37,695 nt of DNA from Treponema sp. (GTDB lineage: Bacteria > Spirochaetota > Spirochaetia > Treponematales > Breznakiellaceae), in the NCBI GenBank assembly GCA_031265435.1, contig JAISCR010000189.1:1-37695 (forward strand), read 5' to 3'. Below the pieces are notes generated by a model. That model did not search any database and was not told the origin of the DNA. It saw nothing but the letters and a program-made list of their open reading frames with translations. Positions 1 through 8,730 of the stretch are shown here, one piece after another (the first letter of the stretch is position 1; the number at the start of each line of letters is the position of its first letter). A program made the translations under genes and the position numbers.

Positions 1-86
1 CCCGCTCCGCTGCCCCCGGGGCCCGCTCCCCTGCTCCCATCGGGGGCGGGCCGGGCGCGCCCCCGGCGCCCCCCCCCCCCCCCCCC
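1..86. other. Low-complexity G/C end sequence, probable artefact
   Basis: The first 86 bases are almost only G and C and end in a run of about 18 C. The composition differs sharply from everything that follows, and a matching G-rich stretch closes the window. This looks like a contig-end artefact. No gene is visible from here to 417 apart from the repeat noted at 278-382. Confidence 0.6.
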
Positions 87-277
87 AAAACCTGTGCCGA
101 CTCCGGCGTTCCGTTCAGGAGCGTTTTTTTGAGAAATTTTGCTATAGAGTCGGCGCTCAACAAATTATACGACATTTTGTGAATTTACTATATCATCATG
201 AGAATATTTCGGTCAAGCACTTTGTACAACTTGCGCCAAAATTCTCCTTAAAGCGGCATATTTTGAAGAAAAAATTC

Positions 278-382
278 ACCACGAGGTCGAATAAGTCAAA
301 GAAGTTCACCCAGCGGAGTATGAAGCGCTTCTTTTTTCCTTCATACTTCTTATACTTTTTCGACTTTTTCGACGTGGCGGTT
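278..382. repeat. Dispersed inverted repeat, copy 1 (family A)
   Basis: The left arm ACCACGAGGTCGAATAAGTC pairs imperfectly with the right arm at 352-382, which carries two TTTTTCGAC units and GTGGCGGTT. A smaller inner stem (GTATGAAG/CTTCATAC) sits inside. The flanking sequence resembles that of the copies at 12.6 and 37.2 kb in reverse orientation. It lies just beyond the 3' end of sbcC. Confidence 0.7.
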
Positions 383-417
383 AAACATTCTTCCAATTGC
401 GCCCAAAATGAGCGAAG

Positions 418-3400
418 TTATGGCATTACGATCTTTGAGCCCGAAGGCGTTTTTACTATTTCCACCTGACAGGGAATTCGGGAACGCATTTCGGGCACAT
501 GGGAGATGAGGCCGACCATCCGGTGATCCCTCAGTTCGTCCAGTATGGACAGGGCCTTGTCCAGGCTTCCCTCGTCAAGGCTGCCGAAACCCTCATCGAT
601 AAAAACAGCGTCTATGCGGAGTCCCCCGGCACGGGACTGTATTGAGTCCGCCAGTCCCAGAGCCAGGCTGATGGAAGCCATGAAACTTTCGCCGCCGGAA
701 AGGGTCGCGCAGGGCCTTGACTTGCCGGTAAAGGAATCAAAGACCGAGAGATCGAGTCCCTTGTTTCCCCGGTTATTTGATCCCTCGGCATCCAGAAGCA
801 GAAAATAGCGGGAATCGCTCATCCTGGAAAGCCGTTTTGACGCATAGGCGGCCACCTCCTCCAGATACCGGCCCAGAAGCCAGGAATCAAAGGCGGTTTT
901 TCTGGGGTTTTTGCCGGAAAGATCATCGGCAAGGATCCGCAATTTTCCTGCTTTTTGTGAACGTTCTTCAAACTCGGCGTTGGCCTTTATAAAAGAATCC
1001 CTGTTTTGTTCAAGATTCTTCAGGGCAAGCAGGGCCCTTTCCTGTTCTGTTTCCATGGCCGCAAGTTTTTCATGCAGATTCGCAAGCCGCTCCTCCGCTT
1101 CCTCCGCGGAAACATTCAGCCTGCTTTTTTCAAGTTCCTTCCGCAGGGAAGAAAGCTGTTTCTCCTGTTCCGCAATAATCGTGCTGTTTCTGTTTTGTTC
1201 TTCCCTTCCTGCCTTTATCTCAGCTTCCAGAGTCTTTTCTTCGGCGGAATCAACGATCGCCCTTTCAGCCTCATCCTCGCCGTCAAACGGCGAAGAGTCG
1301 ATATGCCCGGCGAGTTTCTTTTCGGCTTCAGAAAACTCTTCCCCGGCTGTTTCCCTGTTTTGAAAGGCCAGCTTCTCCGCGGAACGCGCCGCCGCGGCAT
1401 CCTTGCCGGCCTTTTCGCGTTCCTCTCTGATCTGTTTGATGCGGCCGTCCGTTGCGGAAAGCTCTCTATTCAGGGCCTCAAGAGCCTGTGATGCTCTGGC
1501 AAAATTTCCGCTCAATCCGGCGGAATGTTCGGCAAGAAGTTTCCGGTGTTTTTCTTTTATCACGGCCATCGAAAGGGAAAGATTCTTCCGCCGTTCTTCA
1601 AGGGCCGCAAGCTTCTTCTCCATTCCCGCAAGGGCCGCGCGTTCTTCCTGCAGCTTTTTCCGCAGGGCGGGGAGCCGGTTTTGAAGTTTGCCGCGTTCCT
1701 GCAGAAGGTTGCTCAGACGCAGGATCTCTTCCCGGCAGCTTTTCTCTTTCTTTTCAAGATCCGCCATGGAGGGGAGAGGAACCTCCGCGAGAATCTCCCG
1801 GACGGCGGCCCCGCAATTTTCCGCGTCCGTCTCAATGCGTTTTTTTTCGCTTTGTGCCGACTTCAATCCCGCGCCCGCGTCGGCTTTTTTCTGCAGGGCG
1901 TCCTGGAGGCTCCCCGACAGGGTTTTAATGCGTTCATCAAAACTGAATTTTTCTTCCGGGGGGGAGGCGGGCCGGGGATGATGGATCGAACCGCAGACAG
2001 GACAGGCTTCGCCTTCCTTCAGATCCGACGCCAGAATCCCCGCGATGGACAGATGTTCCGCCTTTTTCTTTTCCGCCTCAAGGTTCTTTATTTCCGCGTC
2101 CAGCATCCCGGTACGCCCTGCATATTCAGCCTCTTCAACGCCGAACTTTTCAATAGCCTTTTCGTTTTGCCGAAACTCGCCGGCATATTTTTCGGTTTCG
2201 GATCTGAGTTTTTTGAGTTTCTCCGTTGTATCCTTTTGCCCGCGGGCCTCGTCAAGCCCTTCCTGCAGAAGAGGCATTTCCGCGCCAAGCCCCTCTTCTC
2301 GAACCAGCGTTTCTTCTTCCCGCGAAACCCCTGCGGTGACAGAGGAAACTTCATCTTCAAGGGCCCTGTATTCATCTTCGCAGTGTTTCTGTTCCTCTTC
2401 TTCCTTTTCAAGCTTCTCTTCTTCGACAAGCATTTCCCTGAGCGGGGGCCTCTTTTCCGTAAGTGTGCGGGACAGGTCTTCAAGACTTTCAAGTTCGCCT
2501 TTAAGGGCCTCCGCGGCGGCAAGGAACGTTTCGGCTTTCCGCTTTTCTTCCCTTGCCTTTTCCAGATTCATTTCCGCCGTATCCAGGGACGCGCGTTTTT
2601 CTTTTTTTGAAACAAGGTACTGTTCCAGAGGCCGGGCCTGCCGGGACAGGCCAAGAATGGTTTCTTTTTCCTTTATGTGTTTTTCTTCTTCCCTGAGGAT
2701 TGCCTGCTTTTCCTTTTCATTTTGAAGATTTGACAGCGTTTCTGTTTCATCTTTTTTAATCCTGCGGTATTCTTTCAGGATTTCGATTTCCGCGTCGAGA
2801 GAAACACGGTTCTCCTTTGCCCCCGCAAGTTCCCTTTCAAGCTGTGCGTGCCTGGCTTCGTAATCGGCAAAAGAAAAACGGCTGGAATACTCCTGCAATA
2901 AACGGGCGCTCTCTTCCGCGAGGAGGTTTGCATCCCTGGCTTTTTTTACCGCCGCCTCCCGGACAAGAACCGCGTCCTCCACCGGGAAGAGCTTCCCCAT
3001 AACCTTCTGCCTGTCGCTGGAATTCTGCCGCAGAAACTCCGCGAATTCGCCCTGGGGAAGCAGGATGATCCGGGAGAAATCCTTTGCCTCAAGCCCCAGG
3101 AGCCCGCGAATCTTTTCATCCGCTTCGGATTTTTTTGAAGTAGCGCTGCTTCTCCTGCCGCCTGAAATTTCGTAGAGAGTCGCCGTCTCTTCGGTAAAGG
3201 TTGTGCCTCCTCCCCGCTTCCTGGGCTTTTCCTGCCTGGGGCTCCGTTCCACGAGATACTGCTTTCCCGCGACGGAAAATTCAAGGCTTACCGAACATTC
3301 TTCCCCCGCGGAAGCATGATCGCTTTTAAGGTGAAAGGGATGATCCTTGCGGCTGCCCGGAACTTCTCCGTAAAGCGCAAAGCAGATACCGTCAAAGATA

Positions 3401-3522
3401 CTGGTTTTCCCGGAACCGGTTTTTCCGGTGATAAGAAAGATGTCTTCAAGACGGCTGAAATCAAGTTCGGCCTGCCCCGCGAAAGGCCCGAAGTTCCACA
3501 TGCACAGTTTAACAGGCTTCAT
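418..3522 (-). CDS. sbcC: Exonuclease SbcC, SMC-like ATPase subunit
   Basis: ATPase subunit of the SbcCD (Mre11-Rad50-type) nuclease, which opens hairpins and processes DNA ends in the cytoplasm. At 1034 residues it has the normal family length. Walker A (GKTGSGKTS) lies near residues 33-41. Two long Glu/Lys/Arg-rich coiled-coil arms flank a zinc-hook CPVC near residue 506. The C-terminal lobe has the ABC signature LSGGES followed by Walker B (VFIDEGFGSLDE). The start overlaps the end of sbcD by 14 bases, so the two are probably translationally coupled. A GGGGAAG ribosome site precedes the ATG. The neighbour and the domain order leave little doubt. Confidence 0.97.
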   Translation of the reverse strand: MKPVKLCMWNFGPFAGQAELDFSRLEDIFLITGKTGSGKTSIFDGICFALYGEVPGSRKDHPFHLKSDHASAGEECSVSLEFSVAGKQYLVERSPRQEKPRKRGGGTTFTEETATLYEISGGRRSSATSKKSEADEKIRGLLGLEAKDFSRIILLPQGEFAEFLRQNSSDRQKVMGKLFPVEDAVLVREAAVKKARDANLLAEESARLLQEYSSRFSFADYEARHAQLERELAGAKENRVSLDAEIEILKEYRRIKKDETETLSNLQNEKEKQAILREEEKHIKEKETILGLSRQARPLEQYLVSKKEKRASLDTAEMNLEKAREEKRKAETFLAAAEALKGELESLEDLSRTLTEKRPPLREMLVEEEKLEKEEEEQKHCEDEYRALEDEVSSVTAGVSREEETLVREEGLGAEMPLLQEGLDEARGQKDTTEKLKKLRSETEKYAGEFRQNEKAIEKFGVEEAEYAGRTGMLDAEIKNLEAEKKKAEHLSIAGILASDLKEGEACPVCGSIHHPRPASPPEEKFSFDERIKTLSGSLQDALQKKADAGAGLKSAQSEKKRIETDAENCGAAVREILAEVPLPSMADLEKKEKSCREEILRLSNLLQERGKLQNRLPALRKKLQEERAALAGMEKKLAALEERRKNLSLSMAVIKEKHRKLLAEHSAGLSGNFARASQALEALNRELSATDGRIKQIREEREKAGKDAAAARSAEKLAFQNRETAGEEFSEAEKKLAGHIDSSPFDGEDEAERAIVDSAEEKTLEAEIKAGREEQNRNSTIIAEQEKQLSSLRKELEKSRLNVSAEEAEERLANLHEKLAAMETEQERALLALKNLEQNRDSFIKANAEFEERSQKAGKLRILADDLSGKNPRKTAFDSWLLGRYLEEVAAYASKRLSRMSDSRYFLLLDAEGSNNRGNKGLDLSVFDSFTGKSRPCATLSGGESFMASISLALGLADSIQSRAGGLRIDAVFIDEGFGSLDEGSLDKALSILDELRDHRMVGLISHVPEMRSRIPCQVEIVKTPSGSKIVMP

Positions 3523-4714
3523 GCTGCACTTCCCCGGCGGCTTCCGAATATGTTTCGTTAAAAAGTTTTACTTTATCTTCTTCCGCTTCCCCGTAAAGCT
3601 CCGCAAGAAAATCCTTGAAGTCCGCCGTAATATCCCTGCGCCCGGTTCTCTCTTCATGTAAAGTCTTGTCTTTTCCGCTTTGCAGGGATGAAAGGGCCGC
3701 CTCCTGATGAACGGAGAGAAGATACGGGAAACGCATTTTTAGTATCGAAAGGGCGTTTTCCGTGAGTTCATTTCCCGTAAGGGTAATTTCAAGGTAATCG
3801 TTTTTTGCCGCTTTAAGTTCCTCATCCTGTACCGGTTCTGTCATGAAGCGGCGGAAATTTCCTTCAAGCCTCCTCATGTTACGCAGGGGCTGTACAGGAA
3901 TACTGTCCGCTTTGACTTCCCCTCCCTCCAGTGTAAGCGAAACAAAACATTTTTCGCCGCCGGCTTCGTCAAAGGAGTAGGCGAGGGGGCTTCCCGAATA
4001 CCAGGCAAAGGCTTTGCCGTCCTTTGCGCCGGCCTTCTGAAAACGGTGAAGGTGCCCCAGGGCCGCATAGTCAAACCCGGAAAACATCCCCATGTCCACC
4101 TGTTCGGCCCCGCCGAGAAAGATCCTCTCCGAGTCCGACTCCCTTCCTCCCCCGGCAAAGAGATGGGCCGCAAGAATGGCGTAGGATGCGCCCTGAACCC
4201 TGCATTCTTTTTGCGCCGCGTCAAGCCTCTTTGCCGCCTCAGCTGCCAGTTCCGCCTGACTGCGCAGAACTTCTCCCTCATCATTTTTCAGGCTGCCGGC
4301 GCCCAGAAAAGGCAGCAGAAAACAGGCGCAGCTGTCCCCATCGCTGCCCCGAAGGGTAACCGCGGGCCTGAAAGCCTCTTCCGTATCGCATACAAAATGG
4401 ATCCCCAGGCCCTTGAAAAGTTCCTTGCCATACCCCAGCCGTACTGCCGAATCGTGGTTACCCGGAATGACGAGAAGTTCGGGGGCGCTCGCAAGCTTCT
4501 TTATGTCCGCGAGAAAAGCCGAAAAAAGGCCCACCGCCTCCGGGGAAGGTATCGACCTGTCGTACACATCCCCGGCAATGATGAGGGCGTGGAATTCCTG
4601 TGCCCTGAGAATCTCCGCAAGCTGTTTGAGAACATGGGCCTGATCTCCCGCAAGGCTCTGATCGTGAAGACTCTTCCCCAGGTGGAGATCGGCAGTATGT
4701 AAAATCTTAATCAT
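3509..4714 (-). CDS. sbcD: Exonuclease SbcD, Mre11-type nuclease subunit
   Basis: Metallophosphoesterase subunit of SbcCD. All family metal-binding motifs are visible: HTADLHLGK at the N-terminus, AGDVYD, PGNHD, AHLFAGG and GHLHR. The length of 401 residues is normal. The start MIKILHTADLHLGK is the canonical one, yet its ATG lies only five bases after the 3' end of a co-oriented tRNA-Arg. There is therefore no room for a separate ribosome-binding site: a Shine-Dalgarno would have to overlap the tRNA acceptor sequence (TAGGGTC), or initiation works on a processed, nearly leaderless end. It is co-transcribed with sbcC downstream. Confidence 0.96.
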   Translation of the reverse strand: MIKILHTADLHLGKSLHDQSLAGDQAHVLKQLAEILRAQEFHALIIAGDVYDRSIPSPEAVGLFSAFLADIKKLASAPELLVIPGNHDSAVRLGYGKELFKGLGIHFVCDTEEAFRPAVTLRGSDGDSCACFLLPFLGAGSLKNDEGEVLRSQAELAAEAAKRLDAAQKECRVQGASYAILAAHLFAGGGRESDSERIFLGGAEQVDMGMFSGFDYAALGHLHRFQKAGAKDGKAFAWYSGSPLAYSFDEAGGEKCFVSLTLEGGEVKADSIPVQPLRNMRRLEGNFRRFMTEPVQDEELKAAKNDYLEITLTGNELTENALSILKMRFPYLLSVHQEAALSSLQSGKDKTLHEERTGRRDITADFKDFLAELYGEAEEDKVKLFNETYSEAAGEVQHEAC

Positions 4715-4719
4715 TTTTT

Positions 4720-4791
4720 TGACCCTAGACGGAATCGAACCATCATGACAGGCTTAGAAGGCCTGGGCTCTATCCATTGAGCTATAGGGCC
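4720..4791 (-). tRNA. tRNA-Arg (anticodon TCT)
   Basis: The minus strand folds into a 72-nt cloverleaf. The acceptor GGCCCTA/TAGGGTC has one G-T pair, the D-arm stem is GCTC/GAGC, and the anticodon stem CAGGC/GCCTG carries loop CTTCTAA, which gives TCT (reads AGA). The T-arm is GATGG/CCGTC with loop TTCGATT. The discriminator is A and CCA is not encoded. The 3' end is five bases from the sbcD start. Confidence 0.93.
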
Positions 4792-4869
4792 GGAATACTT
4801 TCAGCATAGTACCAGAAAACCATAAAATAGGGAATAGTGAATTTACTCCACAAGACACTATTTACAATC

Positions 4870-4883
4870 CTACATTATTGTAG
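4870..4883. promoter_or_regulatory. Short palindrome before the NifA-like gene
   Basis: CTACATTATTGTAG has perfect 5-bp arms and lies 14 bases before the ATG of the activator gene. It sits in the only gap between divergent transcription units (tRNA-Arg/sbcD and the activator). It could be an operator, for example for autoregulation. There is no evidence beyond symmetry and position. Confidence 0.3.
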
Positions 4884-4897
4884 TAAATTGGCGGCAA

Positions 4898-6535
4898 ATG
4901 GCGGATACATCTGATAGCGGTTTCAACCATGAAGCGATTGAGGAGGAGCGGAATGAATTTGAACTCCTCTTTGACATTGCCAGAACCTTTGACAGGCATG
5001 TAGAGCTGCGGGAGGCTTTGGGGCCTCTCCTGAGTCTCCTGGAGACCCGGGCCGGCCTTACGAGGGGCATGGTAACCCTTTTGGATCGGGGGACAGGCAT
5101 GCTCCGGATCGAAGAGGCTCACGGTCTCAGTCCGGAAGAGAAGCAGCGGGGTGTTTACCGCCTGGGAGAGGGCCTTGTGGGCAGGGTTTTTGAGTCCGGC
5201 GCCCCGGTTTCCGTTTCCGATCTGTCCCTGGAGACACGTTTTCTCAACAGGGCAAAGAACCGTTCCATTAAAGATATGGAAGATCTCTCCTATTACTGTG
5301 TTCCCATCCGGACATCCGGGAGTACGGCAATCGCTTCCCGGGGAAATGTCATCGGCACCCTGAGCGCGGAACGGCGCATTGAAGAGGGCAACAAAGAAAG
5401 CAGAATGTCCAAAGACCGCTCTCTCCTGGAAAAAGCGGCGTCCATCATTGCCGATTCGGCCAAGCTGCGTGAGAGAATAATGGAAGAACAATTCCGTCTC
5501 CGGCAGCAGGACAGCGAAGGGAGCTTTCTCAGGCAGGGAAAGGAGGCCCTCTCAGGCGGAGGAAGGATAGTCCCGGGCAGCGGGATTATCGGTTCCGATA
5601 AGGCTATGAGGGAAGTCTACGATATGCTCGGCCAGGTGGCGCCCAGCGACGCCTCGGTTCTCATAACCGGTGAAAGCGGAACGGGCAAGGAACTGGTAGC
5701 CGCGGAGTGCCACCGTCTCTCCCACCGGGCCGGCGCGGCCCTCGTCAAGATTAACTGCGCCGCGCTGCCCGAATCGATCATAGAAAGTGAGCTTTTTGGG
5801 CATGAAAAGGGGGCCTTTACCGGCGCGGTCAGAGAGAGAAAAGGCCGTTTCGAGCTTGCCCATAAGGGAACGATATTTCTGGACGAAATCGGGGAACTGC
5901 CGTCCCAGATCCAGGTAAAACTCCTCCGCGTGCTTCAGGAAAGGGAACTGGAACGGGTAGGGGGAACCGAAACCTTCAAGGTTGATGTCCGCCTCATTGC
6001 GGCTACCAACCGGAACCTTGAGGCCGAGGTCAAGGCGGGCCGTTTCCGGGAGGATCTTTACTACCGTCTCAATGTTTTCCCCCTGCATATTCCTCCTCTC
6101 CGGGAGCGGAAGAGCGACATCATGCTCCTGGCCGATTACTTTGCGGAAAAATATGCCGAACGGAACGGCAAACGTATAAAACGGATTTCGAGTCCTGCCA
6201 TCGATCTTTTGACAAGTTATTCCTGGCCCGGTAATGTACGGGAACTGGAAAACTGTATCGAAAGGGCCGTGATCCTCTCCGGCGACCAGGTTATTCACTC
6301 ATACAACCTTCCCCCGAGCCTTCAGTCCGCCGTGTCCACCAATACGGAGCCTACCACTACTCTCGACGCGGCTCTCTCCCGGCTGGAGAAGGAACTTATC
6401 ATTGAGGCGATGAAGATAGCCGATGGAAACATGGCCGCCGCGGCCCGTAATCTCGGCATCACGGAACGGCAGATGGGGCTCCGCGTCCACCACTACGGCA
6501 TCAACCGGCGCTTCTACCGGGCAACAAAAATGTAG
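4898..6535 (+). CDS. NifA-like sigma-54-dependent transcriptional activator
   Basis: Enhancer-binding protein that hydrolyses ATP to open sigma-54 promoters. The N-terminal GAF domain spans about residues 22-165. The central AAA+ domain has Walker A GESGTGKE (near 257), the sigma-54 contact loop GAFTGA (near 305) and Walker B IFLDEIGE (near 326). The C-terminal Fis-type helix-turn-helix (about 505-540) contains AAARNLGITERQ. The GAF-AAA-HTH order and 545 residues match NifA/FhlA-type regulators. There is no receiver domain, so it is not an NtrC response regulator. It lies directly upstream of a consensus sigma-54 promoter driving amtB-glnB, which makes nitrogen control its probable job. The ribosome site is weak (GGCGG). 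Calling it nifA would require nif targets, which are not in view. Confidence 0.93.
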   Translation: MADTSDSGFNHEAIEEERNEFELLFDIARTFDRHVELREALGPLLSLLETRAGLTRGMVTLLDRGTGMLRIEEAHGLSPEEKQRGVYRLGEGLVGRVFESGAPVSVSDLSLETRFLNRAKNRSIKDMEDLSYYCVPIRTSGSTAIASRGNVIGTLSAERRIEEGNKESRMSKDRSLLEKAASIIADSAKLRERIMEEQFRLRQQDSEGSFLRQGKEALSGGGRIVPGSGIIGSDKAMREVYDMLGQVAPSDASVLITGESGTGKELVAAECHRLSHRAGAALVKINCAALPESIIESELFGHEKGAFTGAVRERKGRFELAHKGTIFLDEIGELPSQIQVKLLRVLQERELERVGGTETFKVDVRLIAATNRNLEAEVKAGRFREDLYYRLNVFPLHIPPLRERKSDIMLLADYFAEKYAERNGKRIKRISSPAIDLLTSYSWPGNVRELENCIERAVILSGDQVIHSYNLPPSLQSAVSTNTEPTTTLDAALSRLEKELIIEAMKIADGNMAAAARNLGITERQMGLRVHHYGINRRFYRATKM

Positions 6536-6543
6536 CTTATTCC

Positions 6544-6572
6544 TTATTTCCATACATAAATGTCGGAAATAA
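6544..6572. promoter_or_regulatory. Inverted repeat, candidate activator binding site
   Basis: TTATTTCC (6544-6551) and GGAAATAA (6565-6572) form perfect 8-bp arms around a 13-bp spacer. A further GGAAATTTC lies near 6621. The site is about 235 bp upstream of the predicted amtB start point, a plausible distance for an upstream activating sequence. It does not match the classical NifA TGT-N10-ACA site. It could equally be a weak terminator of the activator gene. Confidence 0.3.
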
Positions 6573-6630
6573 ACTTGTTCACTCTAAAACCAATAGGTTA
6601 ATCAGGCTAAAAATCGTAATCGGAAATTTC

Positions 6631-6733
6631 ACAGAAAGTCGAAAAAGTCAAAAAAGTATAAGAAGGAAAGGAAAAGAGAACGTTTTATACTTCGCGTATT
6701 GAACTTATTCGACTTATTCGACTTCGCGGTTAT
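6631..6733. repeat. Dispersed inverted repeat, copy 2 (family A)
   Basis: The left arm carries AAGTCGAAAAAGTCAAAAAAGT and the right arm has two TTATTCGAC units followed by TTCGCGGTT. An inner stem GTATAAGAAGG/TTATAC is recognisable. It ends about 47 bp upstream of the -24 element of the amtB promoter, so it lies between the activator gene and its likely target promoter. Confidence 0.65.
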
Positions 6734-6779
6734 GTATATTTCTTTGTGTCAGAAATTTTATCCGGCTTTTTTGAAAACC

Positions 6780-6795
6780 TGGCACGGTTTTTGCT
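6780..6795 (+). promoter_or_regulatory. Sigma-54 (-24/-12) promoter of amtB-glnB
   Basis: TGGCACGGTTTTTGCT fits the sigma-54 consensus TGGCACG-N4-TTGC(A/T) at every conserved position. GG and GC are separated by exactly ten bases. Transcription should start near 6806. That is downstream of an in-frame start codon at 6746 and upstream of the AAAGGAGG ribosome site at 6814-6821, which fixes the amtB start at the GTG of 6830. Confidence 0.88.
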
Positions 6796-6829
6796 AATAA
6801 AGTATAGCAACTTAAAGGAGGACAGAAAG

Positions 6830-8188
6830 GTGCGCAAGAAATTGTTTGTTTTGGCAGTGCTTCTTTTGTGTGTAGGGGCAGCCGGCCTCTTCGCTCAGGA
6901 GAGCATTGAATCTCTGGGATTCTCCCTGGATGTGGTGTGGCTCTTCATCGGTTCCATACTGGTCTTTATCATGCAGATTGGTTTTGCATGCGTTGAGACC
7001 GGCCTTACCAGGGCGAAAAATGCCACCAACATCACCATGAAGAACGTGATGGACTTCATGTTTGGGGCTCTCGTGTACTGGGCCCTGGGCTGGGGCTTCA
7101 TGTGGGGGAACGACTCAGGCGGCCTCATCGGTACGTCCCAGTTTTTCCACGGTCCCATGGAGCTGTCTATTGAGAACGGTAACTTCTACAAAAACTGGTT
7201 CTTCCAGGTGGTTTTTGCCGCTACCTCGGCAACCATCGTGTCGGGAGCCATGGCGGAACGGACTCAGTTCAAATCCTACCTTATCTACACCTGCTTCATC
7301 TCGGCTTTCATCTACCCGATTTCGGGGCACTGGATATGGGGCGGCGGCTGGCTTGGTAGCATGGGTTTCCATGACTTCGCCGGGTCGACGGTGGTTCATT
7401 CCGTAGGCGGCTGGGCGGCTCTCATGGGCGCCGTGGTTCTGGGCCCCCGTATCGGCAAGTACGTGAAAGGCGCCGATGGCCGGATAACGGTCAAGGCTTT
7501 CCCGGGCCATAACATTCCCTACGCGGCGCTGGGAGCGTTGTTGCTCTTCTTCGGCTGGTTCGGTTTTAACGCCGCTTCCACCGGCGTCGCCACCGTGGGT
7601 GACGGCGGGATATGGAGCGGCCTCAACATCGGACGGGTCGCGGTGACCACATGCCTTGCGGCTTCAGCCGGCGCGGTCAGTTCCCTCATCGTCTCCTGGA
7701 TCTGGTTCAAAAAGCCCGATTGCTCCATGACCCTGAACGGGCTTCTGGCGGGTCTTGTGGGCATCACCGCCCCCTGCGCCGTGGTGAGTCCCGGCGCTTC
7801 CATCGTCATCGGCTTTATCGCCGGCGCGCTGGTTGTGTTCTCCGTCGAGTTCATCGATAAGGTTCTCAAGGTTGACGATCCCGTTGGCGCCTGCTCGGTA
7901 CATCTTACCTGCGGCGTTTTCGGAACCCTGGCGGTTGGTATCTGGGGCAATGTAGAAGGCGTCGCGGTAGGCGTCCTTCATGGCGGAGGCCTTGCCCAGT
8001 TGGGTATTCAGGCCGTCGGCGTCCTCTCGGTAGCCGCGTGGGCGGGTATTATGAGCCTTGTCCTCTTCCTGTTGATCAAGCTTATTTTCGGTCTCAGGGT
8101 AACTCCCAAGGTAGAAATGATGGGCCTTGACCTCGCGGAACACAAGTCTGAAGCCTATGCCGGCTTCCAGATCTTCTCCAACATGTAA
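6830..8188 (+). CDS. amtB: Ammonium transporter AmtB
   Basis: Inner-membrane ammonium channel of the Amt/MEP/Rh family, 452 residues from a GTG start. The start is chosen because AAAGGAGG lies just upstream and because the sigma-54 start point falls after the next in-frame start at 6746. The N-terminus is a signal peptide ([23 protein letters not shown]) followed by about eleven membrane helices, as in periplasm-out Amt proteins. Family signatures include the [14 protein letters not shown] and FGWFGFN segments. It is followed after 17 bases by glnB, the usual amtB-P-II pairing in which P-II plugs the channel. Expression under nitrogen limitation by sigma-54 is expected. Confidence 0.96.
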   Translation: MRKKLFVLAVLLLCVGAAGLFAQESIESLGFSLDVVWLFIGSILVFIMQIGFACVETGLTRAKNATNITMKNVMDFMFGALVYWALGWGFMWGNDSGGLIGTSQFFHGPMELSIENGNFYKNWFFQVVFAATSATIVSGAMAERTQFKSYLIYTCFISAFIYPISGHWIWGGGWLGSMGFHDFAGSTVVHSVGGWAALMGAVVLGPRIGKYVKGADGRITVKAFPGHNIPYAALGALLLFFGWFGFNAASTGVATVGDGGIWSGLNIGRVAVTTCLAASAGAVSSLIVSWIWFKKPDCSMTLNGLLAGLVGITAPCAVVSPGASIVIGFIAGALVVFSVEFIDKVLKVDDPVGACSVHLTCGVFGTLAVGIWGNVEGVAVGVLHGGGLAQLGIQAVGVLSVAAWAGIMSLVLFLLIKLIFGLRVTPKVEMMGLDLAEHKSEAYAGFQIFSNM

Positions 8189-8205
8189 GGCAAGGAGGAA
8201 ACAGA

Positions 8206-8547
8206 ATGAAATTAATTGTTGCGTATGTTCAGCCTCATGCTTTGAATGAGGTCAAACAGGAATTGTACAAAGCCGAAGTGTACAAGATGTCGGTAACCAA
8301 TGCCATGGGCTGCGGTCAGCAGAAAGGCTACACCGAACAGTTCCGCGGCGTCGAGATGGAAGTCAACCTGCTCAAAAAAGTCCGGCTTGAAATCGCGGTG
8401 AATGACAATTTTGTAAAGCCTGCCGTGGATGCCATCATCAAGGGCGCGCGGTCAGGTGAAATCGGTGACGGGAAGATCTTTATTTTCCCCATTGAAGAAT
8501 GTATCCGAATCAGAACCGGAGAAACCGGTTCGACCGCAATCGGATAA
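8206..8547 (+). CDS. glnB: Nitrogen regulatory protein P-II
   Basis: P-II signal protein of 113 residues (typical 112) that binds ATP/ADP and 2-oxoglutarate and controls AmtB. The nucleotide-binding part is intact: GDGKIFIFP and the final RIRTGE. Gln39 and Lys58, which help hold 2-oxoglutarate, are present. The T-loop reads [13 protein letters not shown]: residue 51 is Met and residue 46 is Phe, so the usual uridylylation site Tyr51 is missing. It has a strong ribosome site (AAGGAGG) and shares the sigma-54 transcript with amtB. It could also be called glnK because of its linkage to amtB. Confidence 0.95.
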   Translation: MKLIVAYVQPHALNEVKQELYKAEVYKMSVTNAMGCGQQKGYTEQFRGVEMEVNLLKKVRLEIAVNDNFVKPAVDAIIKGARSGEIGDGKIFIFPIEECIRIRTGETGSTAIG

Positions 8548-8555
8548 ACCGTATT

Positions 8556-8588
8556 TGTCCGGGAACGGAAAACTGAAGTTTCCGGACA
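8556..8588 (+). terminator. Stem-loop after glnB
   Basis: TGTCCGGGAAC and GTTTCCGGACA form an 11-bp stem with one G-T pair, eight bases past the glnB stop. No U-run follows, so this may be a 3'-end stabiliser or attenuator and not a classical terminator. Confidence 0.45.
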
Positions 8589-8661
8589 TACCGCCGTTAA
8601 GGATTTATTTCGGCCCGTAAAGGCCGCAAAAAAGGAAGTGGGGACTGTTTGTTCAAATTAG

Positions 8662-8707
8662 CTGAAAAGCGGTTTGCCGTTTTTCAAAACGGTTTGCCGC
8701 TTTTCAG
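8662..8707. promoter_or_regulatory. Large nested palindrome upstream of glnN
   Basis: Outer arms CTGAAAAGCGG/CCGCTTTTCAG (11 bp) are perfect. Inside them an inner stem CCGTTT/AAACGG is set off by a TTTG bulge on each side. It is a 46-base imperfect palindrome in the 297-bp gap between glnB and glnN. It may be an operator or a leader structure for glnN. Confidence 0.5.
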
Positions 8708-8730
8708 AGCGGTCCCGATGTAAAAAACGT

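Noticed and set aside
179-469. Short plus-strand reading frame at the left end
   Set aside because: Translates the inverted repeat and overlaps the sbcC 3' end; no ribosome site.
1525-2610. Long plus-strand reading frame of 361 codons
   Set aside because: Shadow of the sbcC coiled-coil region; Phe/Arg/Gly-rich translation without protein-like character.
6746-6829. N-terminal extension of AmtB
   Set aside because: It lies mostly upstream of the predicted sigma-54 start point and precedes a normal signal peptide with its own strong ribosome site.
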